From: Neocallimastix lanati (nom. inval.)
Lineage: Eukaryota; Neocallimastigomycota; Neocallimastigomycetes; Neocallimastigales; Neocallimastigaceae
DNA length: 15,000 nucleotides
Direction: 5' to 3'
NCBI GenBank assembly: GCA_016946835.1
Contig: JACVTC010000009.1
Coordinates: 827,501 to 842,500 of the forward strand
Below, in pieces: positions 1 through 8,718 of the stretch (position 1 is its first letter; each line of letters begins with the position of its first letter). Below the pieces are notes generated by a model. The model did not search any database, was not told the origin of the DNA, and worked only from the letters and a program-made list of their open reading frames with translations. The position numbers were made by a program, and so were the translations under genes.

Positions 1-48
1 GAAATTGGTGAAAATCCTGTTAATATTAGTAATTTCCTGAATAAATAA
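1..48 (+). CDS. possible 3' end of a gene cut by the window edge
   Basis: Frame 1 is open from the first base and reads EIGENPVNISNFLNK followed by TAA at 46-48. Codon choice (GAA, GGT, AAT, CCT, ATT, TAA stop) and base composition match coding DNA of this genome, and the sequence turns AT-rich soon after the stop. Only 15 residues are visible, so no family can be named. A 16-codon open frame could also arise by chance; the gene-like composition is the only support. Confidence 0.35.
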   Translation, partial: EIGENPVNISNFLNK

Positions 49-499
49 GTGTGTAAATATATATAATATAGATGTGACGTACGTGATATCGATTATATAA
101 TTTCCTTCTTTTCTCGGTGGAAGAGATGCAGATATTATTGATTTAAATTATAAATAAAAAAAGGAATGGAATGTTTTTCTTTGTTTGTTTGTTTTTGTTT
201 AATAACTAAATCATTTATGATGATTATTTTTATTTATACACTTTATTTTTTAAAAAAAAAATTACTTTTATTTCATATTACTATTTAAAAAAAAATTATT
301 ATATATTCTAATTAGAAAAATATTTTTTTTTTTTTTTTAGACTTAGAGAATAATTTTATTTAATTTGTAATAATAATAAAATTATATGATTTAAATGAAA
401 ATAAAAAATAAAATAAAAAAAAATTAAAATAAAAAAAAATAAAAATAAAAATACATGAAATGAAATATTATATATTATAGAATTATAAAAGTCTGTTAG
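49..499. other. AT-rich intergenic spacer
   Basis: No gene is visible. A somewhat less AT-rich patch around 75-135 contains the palindrome ACGTACGT. From about 170 onward the DNA is almost pure A/T with T and A homopolymers, for example near 325-340, and AAAAT-type simple repeats at 400-455. Confidence 0.6.
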
Positions 500-1800
500 A
501 AGCAATAGTTTTCTAATTTTTCCCATTCCTCGATGATAACACCACGTCCACTATTGCCCGTAATAATTTCAGTATTAGTGTTATCAACCGAATCTGTAAT
601 CAGATTCTTTCACCAGGGAGGTGAAAAATCCATGCTTTATCATTTCGAACGTCGACGCTCTTTAGCAACAGTAGATTCAATAGATTCAACGGAATACCAT
701 TTCATCATCAATCTAAAAAAGATGGACAAATTAATGGTATTAACGTTTTGTTAGAAACTCTGCAATCCCCACAAAATACAGAACAGTCGACGAAATTGAA
801 ACTTTGTTTAAAAATATTATCAACTAATTATCTTTGTTCCCACATCATTAAGTTTAATTTTTTTTTTTTTTTATATATATATTGAAAGCCAGGCCAGCCA
901 AGAAGAGCACTACACTATAAAATAATAAATATTATTATCATAATTCTTTTCTGAATCTAAAGAAACATCCAAGGAATTTTTTTTATTCAATTATCAATGC
1001 AAACTTCAAAAAAGAGATCATCTAGAATAGGTAAAGATTTATTTCTGTAATTTTCCAATTCTTTACAGGCAAAGATCCAGTGAGAAAAGCTAAAGGTACA
1101 CTAACACCACGGCAAGGGCAAAATTTATGGCAATCTTCTGAGACTACTTTTCTTTTTAATGGCTATACTAATGTCAAATTTAAAAACCACATCTAATTCG
1201 AAAAATCCAAAAGAATCCTAATCGATGCTTTAAAATATTGAAATTGCTAAGTCTTTGATTTCTGAAATAAATTCCAAAATCATTTTCCTTGTAAATAATT
1301 GCATTTTTTTTTTTTTTTAGCTTTTGAGGTTTGAAGACATCTCTTTCCCAATAAAACTTTTTTATTTCACTTGTTTTTTTTTTTTTTTTTTTTACCATTT
1401 AATTTCTTATTTCCAAAGTCCTTTGATTCTTTAGTCCATAAATAATGAGACATAGTAGGAGTATTATTAGCGAGATGGATTAATAATACATGATGAGTTT
1501 TTCCATTTTTTAAAGCAGCGTTATTGAGATATAGTACAGATAGCTGAAAGAGGGAGGTATTCTCAATTCACAAGTAATATCATAGAGACTAACATAAGAA
1601 TTACGAGATTTTAAATCCATAAACTCCAATAAAGTCCTCTGTTAATAATTTTTTTTTTTTTTTTTTGAGCTTTAGAGCACCTGCATCTGCTCTTATTTGA
1701 ACCAAAGAGAGGAGCATAATATAAAACAAGACTAAGAATAAAGGAAATTAAAAAACATATTTCTTCAATGGGAGAGGAATAGATTTATTAATAAGAAATT
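500..1800 (-). pseudogene. C-terminal part of the TRE-like ORF2, broken
   Basis: Minus-strand peptide scraps follow the RT in shifting frames: NSYVSLYDITCELRIPP near 1605-1550, NNTPTMSHYLWTKES near 1470-1425, EIKKFYWERDVFKPQK near 1370-1320, FGIYFRNQRLSNFNILKHR near 1280-1225, and a Cys-bearing stretch, FCPCRGVSVPLAFLTG, near 1125-1075. Further on, FVDCSVFCGDCRVSNKT is seen near 800-745 and GNSGRGVIIEEWEKLENY near 565-510. The cysteine-containing pieces would fit the zinc-finger-like C terminus known from L1-type ORF2 proteins, but I cannot assign metal ligands. Homopolymers at 858-872, 1304-1318, 1374-1393 and 1649-1666 interrupt it. Confidence 0.65.
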
Positions 1801-2301
1801 GAAAGTACGAATTTTAACTTGACATTTAAATTACTGTTTCATTTGGAATGTATAGGTTTCAATGATAAAAGATTCATCAAAAAAGGAATACCTTGATAAG
1901 TAGAGTTGTCAGTTTTAGGTCATTTGTTACTACCAATAAAGAAAGATGGAATCTTCCGTAATTTATCGATCGGTTTTAACAAAGTTAATTGGTTTTACAA
2001 CAAGAGTAGCACACTTATTAATTCCAAAAATCATTTCATTTTTAAATAGCCCCATTTATGAACGTTATTCAAAAAAATTTTCCTTTAGAGCTTGTTTAGA
2101 TGAAGCAACTAAAAGCAATATCATCAGCAAAAAGTCCCCACCACAACAATATTGAGATTCTAAATATACGCCAGACTTATCACAATCTTATCACAATCAT
2201 CCAGTACATCATTAATTGAATAAATTGAATAAAATAGGAGATATAGGTTATCCTTGTCTAACACCACAATTCATCGAAAATTTTTCTAAGAGATTACCAT
2301 G

Positions 2302-2355
<54 letters not shown>
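2302..2355. repeat. poly-A run, 54 bases
   Basis: This is the longest homopolymer of the window. It is uninterrupted and lies inside the dead RT gene, between the pieces that carry motifs A and B. On the coding (minus) strand it is poly-T. Confidence 0.95.
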
Positions 2356-2359
<4 letters not shown>

Positions 2360-2926
2360 GAGCCTTAGAGGATAGATAAAGGTTCCTTTAAAAGCAGATG
2401 ACATTTACCTCTAATACCTAAGTTATATAATTTGGTCAAAATATTATATAAATAGGTACTGAATCATATAGGTTTTTTTTTTTTTAAAAATCAAGAAAAG
2501 TTAATATAAATTGAAATTTCCTTTAAATTTTCATCCTTGACAAATTTCCCTAATTGAAATATATAAACTGATCCATTCTTCCCTATTTCTAAAGCCAAAT
2601 TGTTCAGGTCTAACAAATTTATGTTCTAAGGCATATTTAGTAATTCTATTTAGTAACGTAACAATCTCTGAAATGAATTCTAAGCCAACATTAATAAGAG
2701 AAATACCACAATAATTATTGCAATCTGAAAGATCACCTTTTTTTTTTTTTTTTTGGAATTGATATGATTGAAGCCAAAATTCCACCTCTTCAGAGAAATC
2801 ACCATCACAGATTTTCATTATTTTTAAATAATGAAATTGAACATTTAACACCATCAGAGAGAGTAGTAAACATCTGAAGAAGCATCTTGATTATCGGATA
2901 AATAAATTTAGATTCATTAAAGAAGG

Positions 2927-2931
<5 letters not shown>

Positions 2932-2970
<39 letters not shown>
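2932..2970. repeat. poly-A run, 39 bases, inside the RT relic
   Basis: On the minus strand this gives 13 phenylalanine codons in frame, exactly where the element reads GIPNDF...KAFF. It appears to be an expansion of a pre-existing pair of TTT/TTC codons. The frame stays open on both sides. Confidence 0.95.
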
Positions 2971-2974
<4 letters not shown>

Positions 2975-3410
2975 TTGGAATACCATCCTGGCCAGGAACT
3001 TTATTATTCTTCATATTAAGCGCAGTGTTTTGAATTTCTTCCATAGTGATAAGATCCAATTAATTTTACAGGATTGGAAGGCATTGAATGAGAATAAAAT
3101 AAAATATTTAGATGATAAGTGGGTTTATCATAGCCTATCCTTAAAATGAAGTCATTTTCCATATTAGGTGTGTTTTTTTTTTTTTATTTTTTTTATTTTA
3201 TTCGTAATTCCATGAACTATTTCATTGCAATTGAAAATAGTTTTACTAAGAAATTCCCAAAAGTTTACTGACAAACCATGATTGATTGAAGGTCATGAAT
3301 AACGATAAGAATGAAATCTTTATTCCGAATATCGAATCTTCGAAGACCTCACCGTAAAACAGGTAGTGTTGCTTATTATTTGAAGAAGTATTATCCATTT
3401 CAAAGAAAGT

Positions 3411-3431
3411 CTAAAAAATAAAATAAAAGAA

Positions 3432-3469
<38 letters not shown>

Positions 3470-3558
3470 AAAAATAAAAGAAAAGAAGTTTAAAATAAAA
3501 AATAATAATAATAAAAATAAAAATAGATAATTTTTTTTTTTTTCTTTAATACATATAT

Positions 3559-3590
<32 letters not shown>

Positions 3591-4187
3591 AATAAAAGAG
3601 AAAGTAGACTCCCTTTAAATAGTATTATAAAAAATTGTTAGTGTTGAATATATGAAAGCTTGATATGTATCGTTGTTCTCGATGATTTTATCCTTGGATT
3701 GCTGTTATAATATTTATAATTCTCATAAGGGTTAGAAAGTTATTGATTTTTTGTGCAGTAACTGAAAGATATAAAAGTTAAAATAAACTACTTTTATATT
3801 CTGTTAAAATGAATAATATTTTCTTTTTATCTTATGTATAATTGTTTTTCTTTCCATTAATAAAGCTCTTTAAAACATTAAAAATTTTCTGTTGAATAAT
3901 CATATAATAGCTAAAATTTATATGTAGCAAAAAAATGTTAGTAAAGACTAAAAAAAGATTCCCATCCGTAAAATAATGTCTTAAATGCAATCTTTGGAGT
4001 GAATCAATCTCCTACATTTCCATTTTACAATAGCGACATAAGAGATTAAATAATACTATAGAAAAATATATATACAAAATAATGCTAAAGTTAAAAAATA
4101 TATTAGATTCATAACAATGATAATATGTAGAAACTACATGATATTATTAATTATACAACTCCAATGTTACTACATATTCAGCTTTAA
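3411..4187. other. gene-poor AT-rich spacer
   Basis: It opens with A-rich simple sequence: a poly-A run of about 33 bases at 3435-3467, (AAAAT)n-like stretches, and a T run around 3530-3543. The segments 3600-3780 and 3955-4050 are less AT-rich and may be worn coding relics, but no frame of more than about 30 codons in them gave a recognisable protein. Confidence 0.5.
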
Positions 4188-4370
4188 AAACAATATAAAA
4201 CATCAGGTTCACTTTCTACAGTCTTCCAGTATACCAATTTACACTCTTCTCGTACTAGAAGTCACTTTAGAAAGGACAACCATCCATTATCCTCAGAATC
4301 ACAGAAAGCTGTAATTAGTATACCTGATACAGACTATTCCTTTTCCATCAATCCTCCTCCATGGACCTGA
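4188..4370. other. orphan less AT-rich patch, possible decayed coding sequence
   Basis: This segment stands out from its surroundings in base composition. On the plus strand a frame is open from after a TAA at 4185 to a TGA at 4368-4370. It has no ATG and contains SGSLSTVFQYTNLHSS and later SIPDTDYSFSINPPPWT. The minus strand is also partly open and reads CDSEDNGWLSFL near 4300-4265, which faintly recalls the DASxxGW motif of RNase H in tyrosine-recombinase (DIRS-like) retroelements. Another plus-strand ATG frame (4117-4314) overlaps it but has unconvincing composition. I do not recognise the protein; a transposon scrap or a host pseudogene is most likely. Confidence 0.4.
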
Positions 4371-4517
4371 AAAAACAGTCTACATCAAAGGGCATTTTTT
4401 TTTTTTTTTTTTTTTATTAGTTTAGTGTTATTTTTTAATATATGTATAGATATGTATTCATGTAATTAATAAATGAATAAATAAGTAAAGTTAAAGTTTG
4501 TAATAATTGCGGCTATA

Positions 4518-4635
<118 letters not shown>

Positions 4636-4639
4636 TATA

Positions 4640-4762
4640 AAAAAAAAAAGAAAATATCCTTTTTGATTCTTAACCCATTTTTAATACTGTATATTATAAA
4701 AAATACAGCGTAGTTATGATAATTTGTTTAATTATTTTATTATTTTATTTTTGGATGAAACA

Positions 4763-4795
<33 letters not shown>

Positions 4796-5195
4796 TAATA
4801 ATAATACTAATAAAAATAAAAATTAAAAATAAATGACTATTGTTATGAAGAGTTAAAAAGAAGACAAGGATTAGCTCGTAAGATTATATCAGTTTTTTTT
4901 TTTTTTTTTTTTTTTTTTATAAAGAAATCTTTTTATAAAGAAATTTTTTTATAATGAAAATTTTTTTTTTTTTTTAGTGAAATTCTTTGCTTAATTAGAT
5001 TTCAACAAAAAAATTTTATAGTGCTTTAAATTATAGTTAATTTTTAAATAATATTAAATAACATATTAACATTTATATTATTATTATTATTATTTTTAAT
5101 TATTTTAAGAAGATGAATATATATAAATATCCTCTCTAAATTTATATTATATATATAGTATTGTAAAATTAAATATAGCTAGATAAACGAATAAA

Positions 5196-5236
<41 letters not shown>

Positions 5237-5551
5237 AATTCATTATTTAATATATATATACAAAAATTGAAATGAAAAAAAAAAAAATTTTTTTATTTAC
5301 TTATTTCTTATAGGGAACTTCTAGATAATATATATTAGTAAATTATAAAAATTATTTATTTATTTATTTATTTGTTTATTTATTTATTTATCTATAATTT
5401 TAATTTACACAATATTTTTTTTTTTTTTTTTGTATTTTTTTATATTATTTGTTATAGAAAATATATATATATATATATAAATTAATAATTTTAAAATTTT
5501 CCTTATAACCACAAAAATAATTAAAACCTAATTATCAAAATTATTTTAATT

Positions 5552-5583
<32 letters not shown>

Positions 5584-6022
5584 TTTTGATTTTGATTTTG
5601 ATTTTACTATAATTTAAACTAATGTAATTATTTTTTTTTTTTTATTATAATTATTATTATTATTATTATTCTTGATAATATATATATGTATATAATTTTT
5701 AATAAGTTATTAATTAAATATAATAATTAACATATATATATGTTATTAAATAAAAAAAAAAAATTCATAATAAAATAAAATAAAATAAAACAATAATAAA
5801 AATAAAAATTAAAAGTATAAGAATAAAATAATGGATTGATTTTTATTAGTTATTAATTTATATATATTCTTATTCTTTTTTTTTTTTTTTTTTTTTTTTG
5901 CTTTTGTTTTTGTTTTTGTTTTTGTTTTTTGTTTGTTTGTTTTTTCGTTTTTTGTTTTTATTTTTTATTTTTTTTTTTTATTTTTTTTTTATTATTATTG
6001 TTTTTCATTTTTACCGTTTATA
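4640..6022. other. AT-rich intergenic region downstream of the kinase gene
   Basis: No gene is seen. The region is dominated by homopolymers (A 4768-4795, T 4893-4918, T 5198-5231, T about 5557-5580, T about 5877-5899) and short tandem repeats. These include about three copies of a TTTTTATAAAGAAA-like unit at 4910-4955, TTTA repeats near 5356-5390, (TTTTGA)n at about 5580-5604, and (GTTTTT)n near 5900-5930. The last lies just past the kinase gene and would be in or beyond its 3' untranslated region. Confidence 0.7.
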
Positions 6023-6028
6023 TTTATT
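6023..6028 (-). promoter_or_regulatory. candidate poly(A) signal AATAAA after the kinase gene
   Basis: AATAAA on the minus strand begins three bases beyond the TAA stop at 6033-6031. The hexamer is the usual signal in dictyostelids, but in DNA this AT-rich it occurs often by chance, and further A-rich alternatives follow downstream. Confidence 0.3.
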
Positions 6029-6030
6029 AA

Positions 6031-8685
6031 TTAATATTGTTGTTGATATGGGGATCTAGGTGGACGATTATCATTTCGTGGGGGTGGATGACTTCTATTA
6101 GGTGAACCATAGCCACTACCTTGACGTGGTGCTTGATGATTTTGTTGATAGTAATGTTGTTGTTGTCTATCTCTTTCTCTACTTCTATCCATTCCTCTAT
6201 CTCTTTCTCTATCTCTTACTCTTTCTCTATCTCTATCTCTATCTCTATCTCTCTCTCTACTTCTATCCATTCCTCTATCTCTTTCCCTATCTCTTTCCCT
6301 ATCTCTTTCTCTATCCCTTGCTCTATCTCTACTTCTTTCTCTATTATCATAAGATTCACGATAATCTCTCTCTTTATCATAATGATCACGACGATCATAA
6401 TCATAGGATTCATGATAATCTCTATCTCTATCATAATGATCACGACGATCATAATCATAGGATTCATGATAATCTCTATCTCTATCTCTATCTCTATCTC
6501 TATCTCTATCTCTATCTCTATCATAATGATCACGATGATCATAAGAATCATATTCACGTGGATCTCTTGCAGTTAAATTACCAGCTGGTGAGGTTTGATA
6601 AAATTGTGAAGTATTACCTGCACTACTACCAGTACTGTAATATTCTTGATTACGCATTTGTGGTGTAGTTGGAGGTCTATTTGGAGGTGATCTATTACCT
6701 GGAGGTGGAGGTCTCTGATAACTTTGAGTTGAAGGTGGTCTTTGATAATTACCATTTGGTGAAGGTGATAATCTTGGAGAACGATATGGTTGTTGTTGTT
6801 GTTGAATTGGTCCATTTGGTGATCTTTGTTGTCTTGGTGGTGGTCTTGGTTGACCTTGAGAATTCATAGGTGGTCGTTGATTTGGAGAATTAGGATTACC
6901 TTGTCTTATTTGTTGTGGTGGTGTTTGTCTTGGAGGAATTTGTCTTGGTGGTGGTTGATTATAATTTCTACTTGGTGGAGGAGTTGGTCTTTGTTGAGGT
7001 TGTTGAGGAGGTTGTTGACCTTGTGATTGAGATTGAGATTGAGTTTGAGTTTGAGTTTGTGATTTAGTTTGTGATTGTGGATCTAAAGCCTTTGCTTGAG
7101 CAGTTTCTTCTAATTTATAAATGAAACCACCCTTCTTCTTCTTTCCAACATAAATATAAATACCATCATTAGTATTTTGTAATAACTTTATACTATTAAC
7201 ATGTCTTAAAACTTGTACAATTTCACCAGTTCTCCATACAGCAACTTCTAATGAATTATTATTACTAACACTTAAAACAAATTTGTTTTCAATAATAATA
7301 GTTTCCTTTGGTGGACCATCTACCCAACGAATACCATAACCACTACCAAAGCCACCGTTAGGACTACCAAATCCATGTTGAATAGTAGAAATTGGTCTAC
7401 CCATAACATCTACTATTCTAGATACAGCACCAAATGTAGCTAAGAAAATACGATTTTCTTGAGCTGGTTTCTGTTGACGACTAATGGTTGGACCTACAGC
7501 AGCCATTAACTTTTTATTAATGGTACCCATTGGTCGAATAGTACCTTGAAGATATTTCTTTTGTTCCGCAGAGAATGGAACTTGAACAAATTGTTGCCAT
7601 CTTGGTCTATCACTATTACCTGGATTTGATGGTTGAGCACGAATAAATTCAGGACTAACTGGAAGTTCCATAACATGAGAATCATTAACGGTAACAATAT
7701 TAGCTTCATTAGTGTAACCTAAGAAGATTTCACTGACAAAAATACCATCATGTAAAATACTCATAACTTTTGGAGTTTCTGGTAACCAGAAGGCTTTAAC
7801 CTTCATGAACTTTAAGTATGGATCCTTAGCCCATTCAAAAAGAATAATATCTTGACGGAAAAGTACAGACATGTGAACAGAAGTTTCAGTTCTTTCAATA
7901 ATAAAGGATAAAGCATCCTTTGTAGCTAAAATCTTTGTAAAATCGTTAACCCAACTACTTAAAATAGTTTTTTCGTCATCAATCTTTTCTTCACTCTTTA
8001 ATTTATAAATTTCATCTTCATCATTATTACGGCCAGCATTCATAATCATTTGGGCAGATATACCCATTGAATGTCTAATTAACTTTTTAATGCTAGATAA
8101 ATTATATTGTCTAATATGATTATTTTTACCACTTAAAGCCATCATAACACCATAATCTTCTAAAACTTTAATTTGTTTAAATCTAGTATTAATAATTAAT
8201 TCAACTGGAATTTGTTGTTCCTTTGGTAAATCGACATCCACATAGTATAAAGCTTTTTCTGTACCTAACAATAAATAGTGTGAGAAGTAATCAGAAGTAA
8301 GGACTTCAGTCTTAAAGAATGGACCAATAACAATTGGGTTAACCAAACGATTCTGTGGATTACCATCTTCCTTAAAACCAGTATCTTGATAACTTGTTTC
8401 AATAACTTCTAAAACTGTTGGTGATATAATTCTCTGTTGCTTTATTCATAAATTTAATTTTAATATAATATATATACATATAATATTTTGACATATTAAA
8501 TTATATTTATAAAAATTATGTTTAATATAATAATAGAATAGAAATAATAATAATAATAATAATTAAAATAATTAGTATATTCATGATTCATAAAATAATT
8601 AATAAATAATAATTAAAATAATAAGTATATTCATGATTCATAAATAAATAAATAAATAAATAGCAATAATAATAATTATAAATAA

Positions 8686-8718
<33 letters not shown>

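Larger units (their letters stand above)
1970..3060 (-). pseudogene. reverse transcriptase domain of the TRE-like element, broken
   Basis: Minus-strand fragments line up in the order expected of a non-LTR RT. ALNMKNNKVPGQDGIPND lies near 3030-2970. GDLSDCNNYCGISLINVG lies near 2740-2680. FVRPEQFGFRNRE lies near 2620-2575. The motif-A block FLDF..K.YDSVPIY lies near 2500-2440, broken by a T run on the plus strand. Motif B, GVRQG, stop, PISPILFN, lies near 2265-2220. The catalytic motif-C peptide GLFADDIA lies near 2137-2114, followed by GINKCATLVVKPINF near 2030-1985. Several frameshifts, internal stops and two very long homopolymers (2302-2355, 2932-2970) abolish function. Family assignment is by motif recognition, not by alignment. 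Confidence 0.85.
500..3410 (-). mobile_element. degraded 5'-truncated TRE-like non-LTR retrotransposon (LINE)
   Basis: Read on the minus strand from about 3410 to 500, this stretch is a decayed LINE. In order it keeps a pre-RT linker near 3295-3185, the RT domain (about 3060-1970) and a C-terminal region with a cysteine-bearing segment (about 1800-500). Pieces of the same protein continue from frame to frame across stops and shifts, so it is a pseudogene throughout. The wording of the RT blocks closely resembles what I know of the Dictyostelium TRE/DRE elements of the L1-like group. I found no ORF1 or apurinic endonuclease upstream, so the copy looks 5'-truncated. Base composition is visibly richer in G+C than the flanks. 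Both ends are approximate; no poly-A tail or target-site duplication could be recognised, and no tRNA gene, the usual TRE target, is next to it. Confidence 0.85.

Noticed and set aside
533-754. 73-codon plus-strand ATG frame
   Set aside because: It is antisense to the C-terminal relic of the LINE, whose minus-strand peptides explain the composition.
1946-2155. 69-codon plus-strand ATG frame
   Set aside because: It is the antisense shadow of the RT segment carrying GLFADDIA and GINKCATLVVKPINF.
500-3410. tRNA genes at the edges of the TRE-like relic
   Set aside because: I looked for a B-box-like GGTTCRAATCC on both strands and saw none in the relic or its flanks; TTATTTGAACC near 1695 lacks the rest of a tRNA.
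4117-4314. 65-codon plus-strand ATG frame
   Set aside because: Its first half lies in AT-rich DNA and its composition is unconvincing. The overlapping frame to 4370 looks more like former coding sequence.
6102-6668. Long plus-strand open frames (188 and 151 codons) and a minus-strand 113-codon frame over the kinase tail
   Set aside because: They read through the TCTATC/TCTTTC repeats that encode the RD tail. The products are LY, IS or EI strings, and the kinase frame explains the region.
6573-7709. Four other open frames of 66-80 codons over the last exon
   Set aside because: They lie wholly within the kinase/CNH exon in other frames, and their composition simply mirrors its Q/P-rich codons.
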